DNA from: Spirodela intermedia
Lineage: Eukaryota > Streptophyta > Magnoliopsida > Alismatales > Araceae
Direction: 5' to 3'
Assembly (NCBI GenBank): GCA_902729315.2
Contig: LR746269.1
Coordinates: 7,022,731 to 7,086,730, forward strand
DNA: 64,000 nucleotides
The notes below the pieces were generated by a model. The model had not been told where the DNA came from. It made no database searches and saw only the letters and a list, made by a program, of their open reading frames with translations. A program made the translations under genes and the position numbers. This document shows, in pieces, positions 1 to 13,400 of the stretch (its first letter is position 1; every line of letters starts with the position of its first letter).

Positions 1-820
1 GGTTAACCGCCAGCGGCGCCGCCAGTGGGGTGGACCGAGGGGGGGGAGGGGGACTCGTGGGGGAGCTGTGGCGTATTTAAGTGCCTCGTGTCGCCCACTG
101 TATTTCTTTTCTCCTTCTAGGTTTTCTTCTGGCGTGGGGCGCAGAGCGGGTAGGGGAGGAAAGGAAGCCGTGGATTAATTAGGACAGAGAAGAAGAGGAG
201 TTGGGAGGAAGGAGAAGAAGAATTGGGGAGGATGGAGACGGAACTGGCGCTTGGTGGGTCTGGCCTCCCCTTTCTTCCCCACTCACGGAGGGTCTAAATG
301 GAGAGATAGAGAGAGAAAGAGAGAGAGGGAGGGGCCATTGGGGGAAGAGGAGGGGAGTGGAGGGCTTGTTCTGCGGAAGCGGCCCTCAATAAAAATTTTC
401 ATTCATGGAAGTAGCGCCGGTTTTCTTGGAGAGGCCCTCCGCCGGCGTTTCTCCTCGCCCCCGGCCGCCATCGCCGTGTCTCTGCGCTCCTTGGGGTAGA
501 TAGAGAGAGGCCCATGTCCCATTCCGATTAAACGGAGCTCTCGGAGGAAGAAGGCCATTTGGGTGTGTGGGGAGAAAAGTAAGAAATTGCGACTGTTCTT
601 AGCTCGTCCTCCATCATCAGGCGAGGAAAAAAGAGAGAGACGCCCGTTCGTGGGTGTTTCTTTTCCCTCATTTCTGATAATCCACGAGTGTGGCACCCAG
701 TTGACTGATTTCCTGCCAGGATCACCTCCGGCGAGGATGGAGAGCCCGGCTTCTGAATCCCATCGTCAATCCCGTTGACTTCCCCGTCGATCTTCCTCGA
801 TCCTCTGCGGGGGCGCCAAG
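1..820 (+). promoter_or_regulatory. Promoter and 5' leader of MED26
   Basis: This stretch has no supported coding gene. A TATA-like TATTTAA lies at about 72-78, so transcription could start near 100-110 and leave a leader of about 700 bases. The leader holds a short GA tract (about 303-330) and CT-rich stretches near 400-500. Short open frames in it overlap one another on both strands and look like chance. The start codon of MED26 follows at 821. The assignment as promoter and leader is inferred from position; no cDNA was available. Confidence 0.5.
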
Positions 821-3366
821 ATGGTGGCGGAACCAGGGCGCCTGGATTATTGGAGGAAGTACTTCAGGAGCGCCAATTCCGACATATTCGACGTGATCGA
901 GCATGCGATCCTCGTCGCTGCGTCGGATTGTCCGCAGGAATTCCGCGTCCAGAGGGATCGGATTGCGGAGAAGCTCTTCTCGTGTCAGCTGGCCAGGTGC
1001 CATGGCTGCGATCGGGTCAAACAGCAGCTTCCCCAGGAGAGCGACGACGATGCGTTCAAAGGAGGAGGAGGGAGCGAGGGGGGGGCCAGCGGCTGCGCCG
1101 AGAAGGAGAGCAAGGTCGACGGCATAGCCAGCGAGAGAGAGGAAGATGTGAATCGGGCCATGAGGAACTACAGCTACGACGAGGCGGAGGCGTTGACGGA
1201 GGAGATCGAAGAGGAGACTCAGGCAGTCCGGGAAGTCTTCAGGATCAAGGAGACCCTCTCCAACAAGGAACACGAGGTCTGCTCCTCTACCTCTCTGGTT
1301 TCGTTCCGATCTTCCTCTCCACACCTTCCTTCTGGAGGAGAAGAATCCGCGAGGCCCATCAGAAAGCGTCGACGTCTATTTTGCAGAATTTCTTTTACCC
1401 TCATTCCGCATGATTCTTCTTGGGTATCGATCATCTGGGCTGGATCAAAGTTGCTCATCTTCTGATGATTTCTTGCAAACCTTCCTATCTGTGCTTCCTG
1501 TTTTGCAGCCGTCCGATTTCAATGTTTTATGATCTCTCTTTGACGAAAGCCCCATTGGCTGTTGCCACCTTGCAGCCTGATTCGGTGCTCTACGAGTCGC
1601 TCAGGAGGCTTCAATTGATGGCCCTCTCTGTGGATGTGCTCAAGGTTGCTTCTCTCATCAACTGTTCTTCAAAACCCACGAATCATCCACAAAAAAGATT
1701 GATTCTTCACATGAAAATACTGAAAAGCTCTTCGTCTTCTGACGATCGGCAGCAGCATAGCATAGCTCTTCGTCTCTCACTCAATTTCCCCCATTGTTTT
1801 TCTGATCAACGCAGGTGACGGAGATCGGCAAGGCAGTCAATGGGCTCCGGAAACATCGGTCAAGGGAGATCCGCCACCTTGTGCGGACCCTCATCGAGTA
1901 GGTTTCTGCATCAAAAGCTCATCGATCATTTAGTGCAATATCTCTCCTCCTTATTCCCTTTCTTTGCCAAGTTTACTTAGACCCACCCCACGCATGAACT
2001 GACCTTACCAGTGATGCCAATCATTTTCATTCCCGGGGATCTGGGTATCGGCATTCAGATATCAGGCCGCTGACTTTGATCGGGGGGAATGATCTGGGGG
2101 GTCTCACAAGGGTTGCCTACCAGCTGATTTTCTTCAGAAGGTCAAAACGCCTGGCTTTACCATTCTTCTTGAGCTAAGCTCATTCCAGCAGGGAGCAACC
2201 TTGCAGGTTCTCCTCCTTTGTACGGCTATTTGTGATCTTCAACACAGTAGCGAGCGGGGAAGCGATCCTCTGGTATTCATTGCACAGATCTAGTAAGACC
2301 TGTAGGTTTCATGTGGGTCATGGGATTTTATCAGTCAGGGTTAGTAGCATCGAGGCAAGAAAAGGGCCAATCCGAAGTTGAACCCAGGGAATTAATCTTA
2401 TATCATCCTTAAGCAATTGATGATTTATGGTTATAATAATTCAGATTAATTCGCATTCACTTTTCTTTTATTCTGCTGGTCCTTTTCGATCTCAGACTAG
2501 GCACTTTGTTCTATTTCCATTTGATTTCTAGCAAGAAAAAACTAAAAAAATAAAGAAAGGGAAGGGAGAATTCCGATTCTCATCTCGAATACCCTGCTAT
2601 GATCCTTCCGCTAGATCCTGTTCGACCTAAGAGGGCTACTTTCTTTCTTCTTCTTTTTTCCTGGGTTTGATTTATCCAAAAATGTCACATTTATTTCACT
2701 CAACTTCACTCGGATTTCCCTCAACGTTGTTCGATCCCAAGATAGCTAATTTGCTTATTTTCCTCTGTTTTTCTTCGTGTTCTTCAGTGGGTGGAAGGTC
2801 GTGGTGGACGAGTGGGTGCATGCCTCCGCGGATCTCACAGGTAAAAAAAATGGCAATATGGTCGTCCTCAACCTCCTCCTCCTGTAATAATTTCTTCTTC
2901 TTCTTCTTCTTTTTCCTCATCACCGACCGTTCTTCCCCTCTGCAAGCAGAGAGCACGCCGGAATCTATGAACCCATCTGGTGTATATAACGACGAAGGGC
3001 TCCCTTCGCCGCCACTGGACGAGGGGCTGCTGTTCTCCAGCCGAACCACCATGGAGCTCTCTCAGGTTGCTGCCCAATTTCTTCTTTCCCTTTTTTTTTT
3101 CAAAGCTTAATCGGTGAGGAGAAGGATCGCAAGAACTGATGATCTTCAATCTCTGTGCTTTGGGGATGATCCTGCGGCGCAGTTCTTCGACGGGATGGAC
3201 GACGATGGAAGTGAGTTTCGATCCATCTCCTCTGGTTCTTGATGTTCTTGAAAGATGATCACTTTGTATTCTGGGTGGATGAGACGCTGTTTTTTGCCTG
3301 AATTTCTTCGATGGCAGATCACCGGAACAACGGGAACTCGGAGAGGAGACCAGAGAGAGGGAGGCG

Positions 3367-3397
<31 letters not shown>

Positions 3398-4014
3398 GAG
3401 GCCCTCGACCACCGCCACGGCGCAGCCAGGAAACCGCCAGCGGCGGAAGTCGTTGACCGGCGGGCGAAGCTTCAGGAGTTTTTTGTCAAGCCGCAGGAAT
3501 ACTCTGCCCGGCAAGCAGGAAGGCCTCAGAAGGCGGTCACCGGCGACGGGAGGTCACGGCAGCGGCAAGAACCGGCGGCGATGCAGAAGAAACCGGCGGC
3601 GGGCCCCGATGTGAGTTGAAGCAGACTTTCTAGCTCGATGATCAGGCGATCTTATCCATATCCTCAGCCCAAAGTCAACCCCTGAATCTCGTTTATCTTC
3701 TCTCTCTAGAAATCGACGATTCCCGAGGACTCGTCGGTCCGGGCCAAGCTCGAGGCCGCCAAGAGGAAGCTCCACGAACGCTACCAGCAGGCCGAGAATG
3801 GTGAGTCGTCTGCTCCCTTAGAACTTCCAAGAACTGCGGAATGATTCCTTTTTTTTTGGCAAAAAATTCCGTGCTGATATTTCTCTCCCGGATCTCAGCG
3901 AAGAAGCAGCGGACGATACAGGTCATGGAGCTGCAAGATATTCCCAACCAGAGCCGGCAGCCACTCCAGAAACAAGGGAATCACGGCTGGTCCTGGGCAT
4001 CCGGGCGGCGCTGA
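821..4014 (+). CDS. MED26: Mediator complex subunit 26 (TFIIS N-terminal domain protein)
   Basis: The product is a plant MED26-type subunit of Mediator, the nuclear complex that links transcription factors to RNA polymerase II. Nine exons fit in phase: 821-1276, 1576-1644, 1815-1897, 2788-2840, 2950-3065, 3183-3210, 3318-3610, 3710-3800 and 3899-4014, giving 434 residues. The N-terminal block (DYWRKYFRSANSDIF, then LFSCQLARCHGCD) is the plant MED26 signature. Residues about 146-222 form the helical TFIIS N/LW domain (SLRRLQLMALSVDVLK, EIGKAVNGLRKH, GWKVVVDEWV). The C-terminus ends with the conserved KKQRTIQVMELQDIP block. Exon 7 encodes a run of nine prolines from a CCG repeat near 3370-3394. 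Exon 6 is only 28 nt. Intron 3 (1898-2787) is the longest. Small-exon limits are the least certain part. Confidence 0.9.
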
Positions 4015-5659
4015 CTTTCTCCTCCCTCCCCCTTCGCCGGTTGTCTTCAACCTCCGGAAGATGGTAACTGGGGGAAGGGGAGTCCGGGCATCGGAGTTGA
4101 ATATCTGTAGATAGGCAGAGTTCTTAATTTGCTCCTCTGGGCTGACAATTTTTACACGGCGATTCACAGCGTTCTTTCTCTCTTGGGCCACCTCCGCCAT
4201 GGCCAACCGTTGGGGAGCTCCCCTCCGCCATCTCCCCAACCGCCCCCAACGGGAGGAAGTGGATAAGATGATCTCGGCGAGTTAAGAGGATCCTTGTCGG
4301 AGAAGAAAGAAGAAGAATCCACACGAGGATCAGAATTAGGTCATCGGCGAAGGAGCGGAGCCCCCTTGGGGAAGCTGCTCTGACGTGACTGCTCCTCTTG
4401 TGAATATCGATATAATCAAATATGATCAGTTAATGCCCACAAGGAATATATTCCATTCATATCATCCTAAATAGTCGCAGACCTAATATTTAAAGCCCAC
4501 TAATTTGGCAATAACGAGGAACAACAAAATCAGCCATTAAAAGGAATTTGATGATAATCGTGCCAATTAAATGGGGTCGCTGGCCAGCCTTTTGGTGTAC
4601 ATTATTTCTTGAATAATAATCTCATCACCGTCGATTAATTATCCTAAATTAATATAACACAAAAAATGTTAGGTATTTATTTCTAAAAGATATCAATAAC
4701 TTAGCCCAATATATAATTTATTTATTTATTTATGCCCATCGTTTTCCTGGATCTGGGTGTGATTCCCAGATCTAGAAAAAATGAGTAGGAAGGTCCTTGG
4801 TTATTTTCTATCATACCTAAAACGCCCAGTATATTTATCCATATTTAGAAATATGGGCACATTTACAATTATAATAAATATTAAGGCATGAAATCAGGAC
4901 AAACTGTTTTTGAAAAATTAAATGAAAAACTTATCGAACGAGTCGTGATTTATTCAACAAATGTCATGTTTTTTTTCTAAGTACTTTCACATGTACCGTC
5001 CTCAGTCGAGAGGTTGTTTTGCGCACATGAGAATTATATGGGGGTAGATGCACAAAAGGGCGGAGAAAGTGACGCCCTCCCACTCGCAAAAGGTAACGAC
5101 CGTGAAGAAAGGAACCCCGTCAGCGCCACGTCAAGCGGCAATCTGGTGACGGCGGGATCATCTAGTCGGGCCCCACAGACGTTGACCCCAAGCCCACCAA
5201 CATGTTTTGAAAGCTCACTGGGTCCCGGTCCCGATGGGGCCCGGCAGTTCTGAAGACCGGGCCCGGCTTACTCTCGAGCCCAAAAGCCCGGCCCATATCT
5301 CGGAGCGGGCCGGAGAGGAAGCTGGCGACGGTGATGATGCAGGCCTCCCTCATCGCCCCTCTCCAATGAGGTCTCACACTTCTCGAGAACCGCCTGTAAA
5401 CATATAAAAAAATACTCCAGCGGTAAGTCCTAGAAAAATAATTAATGCTAATTAAATAATCTGCGATCTAGCTGAAGCAGATATTAAAAACCTCTTGGCG
5501 GGAGATAGTTTTCATGTGGTCAAAAAATGTCCCAGAATCCAATTCCTCAGAAGTCAACCATCTGCTGACTTCTGATTTGACAAGATATTATGTAATGAGC
5601 TATTGTTAATATATAATTTTCAGGAAATAATTTAAAATTTAAAAACTTACTGATGAATG
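4015..5659. other. Intergenic, between two convergent genes
   Basis: No gene is supported here. From 4015 to about 4400 the DNA is GC-rich and probably carries the MED26 3' UTR. From 4400 to 5000 it is AT-rich. From about 5080 to 5400 it turns GC-rich again, with a CACGTC motif and a short open frame without recognisable protein features. The rest up to 5659 is AT-rich and probably contains the 3' UTR of the minus-strand glycosyltransferase. Confidence 0.5.
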
Positions 5660-8600
5660 CTATGAGTGGTGGCAGTAAACCGCAGTGCAAGAAGAGTCCC
5701 CATTGATCAGCCACACGCCCACGTTCATAAGAGACCCCAGCAGAGTGTCTGTTGAAGTCCCTGGTGCCCAGTGGATTACGTTCTTCCCCTTCTTCAAGAG
5801 TGATGATGCATTCGTATTGCTGACGGCGCCCAATGCGGCCACATTAAACACGGGGCTTTCATCCGTCAAGATCTTTCCAGATCCTCTCTTCTCCAATGCA
5901 CCGACAGCAGAAGAAATGAAGGCCCTGCTGCCAAGTGGCACGGAGGGTCCGTGTGCAGCCATGATGTCGGGGATGATGTCATTCCAGGTCTTTGCTGAGG
6001 TTGGCGAGCTTCTTCCATATAAAAGCTCTGTGCCCGAGGATGCCCAGAAGTCAACGGATGAGCCCATCGTCTCGTTGAAAGCATTGGTGATAGGAACCAT
6101 ATCGCCTCCTACCAGCCAGGTGTTGTACCCAGATTCCAAGCTTTTTTTTATCACGTAGGCTTTGAGAGAGAACTCCGTCACCAGCCCTGTTTCCAAATTT
6201 GGAAGATGACTCCAGTCGCGGTGCTTGAAACTGCTAAGCAGCTGAACAGAGTCAACCACCGGGTGCCCTGTTCTTGCAAGATCAAGAAGGAATTCAGAGT
6301 TGTCGCCGAGAAGAATGTAGTTCGTGATGTTGAGCCTCTCAAAGTGGCAGAGCAGATTCCTAGCAATGTTTCGAGGAGTCCTGAATAGGCTGACTATTAT
6401 GATCGTGCCCTGTTTGTGCAAAGAATCTAGAAGAAGCCCGAGTTCATCTAGGGTTCTCATTACCCTTCCGGGGTGGACCTCTCTGAAGCAGAAATCATAC
6501 CATTTTAGGGACTTGAGCGGCCGAGTTTCCCAGAGGTTGAGATTAATGGAGCTTCTGTCTATTAGAACAGAGTCAGGACCTGCACTTCTCCCATAGTTTA
6601 CCCCTGGATCCCTGTAAGAGATACTGAGAGCCCTTTCCTCGGAAAAATGAGTGTAAATATTGAAATACCCGCGAGAATGTATAAATTTAATAAACCAAGG
6701 GGTCCATATCTTCTCGCCCATCTTTTTGTACCACCCATTGGTTACCTGCAGACAGGAAGAGAGATAGGAGAAAACAAATGAGGTCGCAGCACTGAAGAAC
6801 AATGCGGTCACACTCTGAGCATGCCTTTCACAGGACGAGTCCCTCTTCATTTTAGTTAAAAGCTATGGATTCATAATAGGTACTAAATTACTGTGAACTA
6901 ATAAAAAAAGCGAACGGATAGGATATGATCCCACAGAAGGTTCAGCGATCAACATTACCATGCCTTCAAGAATGGGGGGAATGCCTTTGCTCTTGTGCTC
7001 GTCATACCACAGCCGGAATTCTTTCCAGGGTTTTGGAAAGAGAAGCTGGCCCCATGTGCCAACTAATTGATATAAAAAAAGGCTCGTCTCATTGTCCAAT
7101 CGGAGTTTGTTTCCATGTTTACCTGTTAATTGTTTTGATCAGATGCGAGGAGTCAACTGTCAAAGTATCAATTGACCAGCATAATTTTAAGAGTTTGACA
7201 TATCAATTCAAAATTTTCAGGTGGGTTTTGTTGCAGAAACTGAAGAATGACAACAAAACGAGAAAAATATCAGGAAAGTTAATGATAACGTTTGAAAGGT
7301 AGCGCATTAAGGAGAAACTTTAAAAAAAATACAATTTCCTTAGCATCAAAGGGAGGCAAATAACGTCGCATGGAATATGATCATGATGAACGAAATAATA
7401 TTTTGATGACTTGGATCAAGAACATCGACGAGGCTGCCAAAAAGACCATCTTATTATACCATGATTTCAGTAAATATAGAATCAATTTAGCGAGAAAAAA
7501 GAGTAAGTGATACGGGGTATTGAGCCTTGTTTGTGGTAGTTATTGATGGGAGACAGGAACATTGAGATATCTGTGTCCAAGTTGAAGGTTCGAAAACTCC
7601 ATATCAAATCTTATTTATAAATTTTTATGATGATGACAGTCGTTCAACCGCAAATTATTCCTCAACATCTACACTAAAAAAAATCTTTTCCAATATTCAA
7701 CTATATCGTTTATGGTGATAACCTTAGTCCACCTAAACATTATTTCTAGACACTGTTAATCAATGCAGCTGCATTCGTCAAAAGTACATCACTAAAGCAT
7801 CAGGATCTCTTTCATACAGGAGTGGGCTGATTTGAGCCGTTTCAACCTAGTTTTCCTCAAAAAAACCATTTTAAAAGCAATAAACAAAATCTAAATGTGT
7901 CATTATTCCAGCCATCATTACTTTAGCCAAAAAAAGTAACAAGCTGACATCCGAGAAACATTCGCTTTAGTCCATCATTCTGAGTCAGTAAAATGTAAAC
8001 AAGGTATCTTAGGACTATGATAAACTTTACAAATTACAGAAGTCATCTCACAACAGGGTGATGGAGCAAATGATCATATAAATTGGAAATGCAGAGGAAG
8101 TATGCGCCTAGTTTTAATTCTGCAATTCTGGGACAGAAGTTCACTAGCATACTGGGTCCACGAATTTCCCTAATTCGGAATTAGCTCCGAGGAGAAAAAA
8201 CACTATTTGAAACTGAAATACTATGATTCATGTCGTCTTCATGTTCCACGGAAAAAATAAAACAGAAAACTATGATTACGAGTGCACAAGAATGGTCCTA
8301 TATGTCGATTACTGTAGAGAAAAAAAGTCAGAGTCAAATTAAGAATACTTACCAGGGACGAACCTCGGCCGCTGCAGCGATGCCCCATAAATTGAAGGGC
8401 TGAAGTTCGAAGAGTCGTAGTAATAATTGATGATCAGACGTTTCAAGAATTTGTAGTAAAGCGGTGATACCTCCAAATCATCCTCCACAACGAATGCAAA
8501 CTCGTCGTCGGATCCAGGCCACCACGCCTCCAGCCACTGCGTCTGCAGGCCGGCGTTCGAGGTGCGGTAGTGCAGGATCTTCTCGCCGTACTGCCAACTG

Positions 8601-9049
8601 AACCCATCGACAAACTGCAAAATCCTGCGCGCTTCCTGGAGCATATGATCCAACAGATCGGAGTCGTTTCCCGGGGCCACTGTCCTGAAATGGTCCACGA
8701 AAACATGGAGATTCACCCGGTCGCCGCCATAGTCAGCACCTGAAAGCGACCGGAGGCACCGCCGGAGGGACTCGATTCGGTCGAAGGCGAGCACCTTGAC
8801 CGTGAAGGTGAAGTTTACCGACAGAACACCAGGTTCCCGGTGAACACTGATCAGCCTGGAACTAGACTCCGCCAGCGACGAGAAAGGAAGGAGAGAGTTG
8901 CAGTACGAGTACAGCAGCAAGGCGGCCAGGGAGACGACAATGAAGAGGGGAAGAACTCGCCGCCTCCGATGAACCTGGTGAGAACGGGGGCTCGGCTTCC
9001 CCATGGATCTCCGCTTTTCTCTCTCCTCTATCTTCCTCACCGTCGCCAC
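5660..9049 (-). CDS. Type II membrane glycosyltransferase, GnT-I-like fold, plant-specific family
   Basis: Three exons on the minus strand, 9049-8353, 7122-6959 and 6745-5660, join in phase to 648 residues. The N-terminus is basic, with one membrane segment at about residues 32-50 (VLPLFIVVSLAALLLYSYC), the layout of a Golgi type II enzyme. The block TFTVKVLAFDRIESLRRCL and the acidic motif VVEDDLEVSPLYY (about 187-199) resemble the metal/nucleotide-sugar site of GnT-I-type (GT13-like) enzymes. The remainder matches an uncharacterised plant family annotated as transferring glycosyl groups (Arabidopsis At5g12260 type, from memory). Donor and acceptor sugars are unknown. The second exon starts at 7122; an internal AG at about 7070 would give a shorter exon without the conserved GNK-LDNET segment. 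The gene is divergent from SCAB. Introns 1 (1230 bp) and 2 hold nothing recognisable. Confidence 0.88.
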
Positions 9050-10481
9050 CCCACTTTGCAGCGACCGACGACACCATCAAAAGCTTCCAGATCGCTTGGG
9101 GACTCTCATCGCTGATTTTAAAATCCTCTCCCATCCCACGGCTCCCCCTCCATCGCCGTTTGGTTTGCCGGAAAATCCGAATACGTGGGAGTGTCACACG
9201 TTCTATCATATATATATATATATATATATATATTTCTGTATATTATAAATTAATAGTGAGTCACATAAAATCGCCTACTTGTAAATACAAAATAGAAAAA
9301 ACCAATTATGTTCTACTCGGGGGCAACGGGAGGGGGAGTAGAACGAACCAGACTAATAATGGTAATCATTAACATTACTCTTTCATTAATGATATGACTA
9401 ATTAATTAATTAATTAGTCTATTTCAGGGAATAACGGCACCGGATCGTGTCTCAAAGATGGCGGCCTCGCGGTTGGGGACCGGTGGTCTACCCACTTACG
9501 GTTACTTTCGGACACGACGGTTTAGTTCCCCCAAGGTGAGCTGGCATTATCTCAATGCCCTTGATGGACAACATATTTACTAAAAAGCTATATCCGGCTT
9601 GGTAGATGAGGGTCATCTGGTGAAGGCCCCCCTGGGAAGGTTCGAGAAAGGTAGTGGCAGTTTCGTGAATATGTGGGTTGTCCTCGCCCGAGGCTTCAAA
9701 CTCAGACTGTATTTAAATACGGTTAAATTTGAACGAGCTGTCCGCTCCTCGGTGGCTACCTCCTATTGCTGGGAGTAGGCTCTGTCTCACCCTGTCGTCG
9801 TCATCAGAGGAAGCGGAGGGAGGGTGAGAAAGATGAGGTAAGGGAGAGGACCTTTTCCTTCTTCTGCTTTCCTCTCCGGCTCGATTTGAAGGGAAAGAGC
9901 GGTCGGAGCGAAGATTTGAACGGCGGGGAGGTTTCGGTGCTCGGAGGAGGAGCGAGACGCTGGTTGCTGCCTTCGTGAAAGTGGGAGCCGAGCTCGCCGA
10001 CTGTGGCTGTTGATAAGTAAGTCCATGGCTCTGACGGTGGAGTGTGGTCTTTAATAGTTGCTGTTTGCTGGTTGATTGTTGCTAGTTATCTTTTCGAAGT
10101 AATTGAGTGTTTGGATCATTTTTATTGTTTTGATGCATGGCTTGGGCTTCGATGGCGTCTGAACTGATTTATTTCCTTTCTCTTTGTCATATTGCCGTTA
10201 TTTTTCCCATACTATTTAGTTACTCTTGGTTGTGTGTTTATCTGCGTCTATTGTGCTGGAGTTGCTCCAGAATTACACGGTTGTTTTAGCAATATTCACT
10301 GCGGCAATGTATATATTCATTCAAATTAGTTAAAAGTGAACATCTGACAGAAACACGTGGCAATTTTCGTCCCTGAAAATGCACTATTGTGCTGGACTGC
10401 AGTAGGCTTTGCTCTTTTCTAAATATTTATTTATTGCTGACGGTTTTTATTGGAAAACAGAGGATTATGCCGTTTGGGGCG
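9050..10481. promoter_or_regulatory. Divergent promoter region and SCAB 5' leader with intron
   Basis: This is the shared upstream region of the minus-strand glycosyltransferase and the plus-strand SCAB gene. It contains an AT microsatellite (about 9209-9233), a TAAT run (about 9395-9416) and a TATA-like TATTTAAATA near 9708, which would place SCAB transcription start near 9740. A GC-rich leader exon probably runs from there to about 10015, where a GTAAGT donor occurs. The matching acceptor (AAACAG) is at 10460, just before the coding start. The leader intron is inferred from splice signals only. Confidence 0.5.
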
Positions 10482-13400
10482 ATGACGAGGCTAACCCTTG
10501 ACTTTGGACACACAATGCACAATGAGGCAGCTGCGCCAGTGTCCTCGGACGCAAATTTTGTCTCTGGCAAGTTCCCAGACTACAAAATAGGTTCCAACAA
10601 TGTCGTCATTGAGTTGGAAGGACCTCGAGTGCCATCCCTCAGAGAGATTGTAGCTAAGGAGACTGCATTGCTGCTGGAGCAGCAAAAACGCCTCTCTGTT
10701 CGTGACCTGGCAAAGAGATTTGAAAACGGCCTCTCTGCTGCAATCAAGATATCTGATGAGGTACATATTCATCTAAATATGCATCTAGAAATAGTCTGTT
10801 GAGCACACTCTTTCGGAAAAAAATTATGTATAATTCATCAATACTTTTTAAAGAAAGCGTAATTCGCCATTGGAAATTGTCCATGATCACCGTAGAAATT
10901 GTCAAAACTCGTAAACTAGTCAATTTAACGAGGTATGTGTGGAAGTATTTATCATTAGTCCATAGCGTATTTCCTCCCTCAACTTTTTCTGTCTTTGTTT
11001 TAACGATTCGGATTTCTTCGTCTTGAAGGATGCAGAATAGTTGATTACCACGAGTGTTGAATTAAAGGAGTTGATTACCTGTTATCTTGTGCACTGGGCC
11101 ATGTATCAACGTGGAAACTGCATGATATAGATTTGCATTTAGTTTGAGACTAGTATTTTAATTTTCGTTTGTTTTCCTAGTACTGAACATTAAAAAAACC
11201 TCAGGGAAAGTGTAAGGAGGTGGCCTCTTTAGATCGCCATGTATTATTGAAGAAGCTCAGAGATGTGTTGGAATCACTAAAAGGTCGTGTGGCAGGTCGA
11301 AACAAGGACGACATGGCGGAGGCTATTTCTATGGTTAGTTTTTGTGTTTGCATTTAATGTTTCTTTGACTCTATGTATCCTCTGATTTTTCTTTAAAAGC
11401 ATGTACTATGCTGTTCCTCCACTGACAGAAGACGTATAAAGCCTATATTAATGTCTCTATGACTGATATACTCCTTTACCAAATCTGATTGTAAAAGCTT
11501 GAAATGCACTAGCCAAGTGTAGCAGCAAAACCTAGGATTGCTACGCTTTCTTCTTGGTTTGCATTTTATGTGACATAGGATGGGGAAAAATTTCTATCTT
11601 GCTACGTCTTTGTTGTATCATCTTGATAATTATATGATATACTACTCTGCTGCCTGGGAATTAACATTTGATTGTACTGCTAGAACTCCTTTTATCCTTC
11701 CATTATATTCCTTTAAAAAGCTATAAGAAACTTTGTGAATTTCCTAGAGTGCAACGCTTCTGTTTCTTTTAGCATCATGGTCTTTTGAATAACAACCACG
11801 CCAGACCTTCTTACCTGTTTCTAGGTTGTGTTTGCAACTTTGGTTTGGCCTATTGTTGTTTGAATTTCGATTACTTATGCAGATTCACTTTGACCCGTTT
11901 TTCTGTTTAATGAAAATTCTAACTAAGCACGCGAAATTCTGACTTCTTGTAGGTAGAAGCTTTAGCAGTTCAGTTCACTCATCAAGAAGGGGAACTTCTT
12001 CATGAAAAATCAGAAGTGAAGAAACTGGCGACCTTTCTGCAACAGGTTTTGAGTCGCTTTGGACATTCATATTTTTTATTTTAAAATCGTTAATCACTAT
12101 TTACTCCCTTTTTTACATTTAAACCACATCTGGGAAAGAGGAACGGGTATACATTGCGTGTTCTTGATGTCACTTTGGCACATTATTAGTACTATCCTAT
12201 ATTATATTTTTTTAATACATTTGATAAATATGATGAGTTGTGATGTGCTCTTCTTTGATGTCCAGTTGTTAGTTATTCACATTTTGCCAATTGTGAAGAT
12301 CTTCTTAAATATGATTAGTCAAGATATATTTCAACTGATCGTTGCACACTTCTGACAGTTTCTTTGATCTCTAGGCCACAGAAGAGGCTAGAAATGCTGC
12401 CGAAGAGGAAATGGCCTTTGCCCGTGCAGAAGTTGAAAATGCTCGGGCAGTCATTGAAAGAGTTGAGCGTGCTGTTCAAGAACATGAAAAAATGTCTATG
12501 GACACACAGAAACAGGTGTGGATTAAAGCTACCTATAACGTAACATTGATACTGACTCTTTTTCTTCCTTTTTAATGTTAAACTTTCTGGAGGGTGTGAA
12601 GTACAAGTACTTGTGCCATTTTCTCCGCTGCAAACACCACTACCTCTTTCCATTCTCGTCAGTGTACATTCGCTGCCTGGTTGCTCTCCTTTGCCTTAAT
12701 ACATTCAACTTACGAGATTGCATGAAATACTTTGTCTTGAACCTTGCTTTTTTCCCATATATTTATAATTCTTAAGAGTCTACCAAACCTCAAGTGTCTT
12801 TTGTACGTGCCGGGTGAAACGGACATCATGAAATATGTTTTATGTCAATAATCCTGCCATATATTTTTTTGCTTCAACTCTGCCTTACATTCTACTTTTG
12901 GCTAATTCGTGTCTTACGTTTATGCTCTTAAGGATGTGGAAGAACTGATGAAAGAAGTTCAAGAGGCAAGAAGGATTAAAATGCTGCATCAACCAAGCAA
13001 GGTATTTCGAAATTCATTGTATTCTTCGGTTTTCAATTAGCATCTGTGCCTTTCTTTTTCTCAAACTATGATTTTATAAGTTTGACTAGTTTAGAAATCT
13101 TATTTGTCATAGTACGCTGCATTTATTCTGAGTCTTGTGTGCTCTTGTTTTCTTATCACTAATGGCAAATGATTGTTTAGGTTATGGACATGGAACATGA
13201 ACTACAGGCTCTGCGAATGCAGCTTGCCGATAAGTCGCTGTATACCATTCAGCTTCGAAAGGAGGTGGTTTTTACATCATATTGATTTTGTATGACGTGA
13301 ATTGTTCACTGTGCAAAGTATCTCTAGAATATCTGCATAGTTTACTTTGTCCTGTTTCCCTTTTCTAGGTTGTTGTTATTTCTATTTACTGGACGGAGTC

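Noticed and set aside
5014-5253. A 79-codon open frame in the GC-rich patch between MED26 and the glycosyltransferase
   Set aside because: Composition is promoter-like and the peptide has no recognisable domain.
7070-7122. A shorter second exon for the glycosyltransferase starting at an AG near 7070
   Set aside because: It keeps the phase but loses the conserved GNK-LDNETSLFLYQL segment; the acceptor at 7123-7125 restores it.
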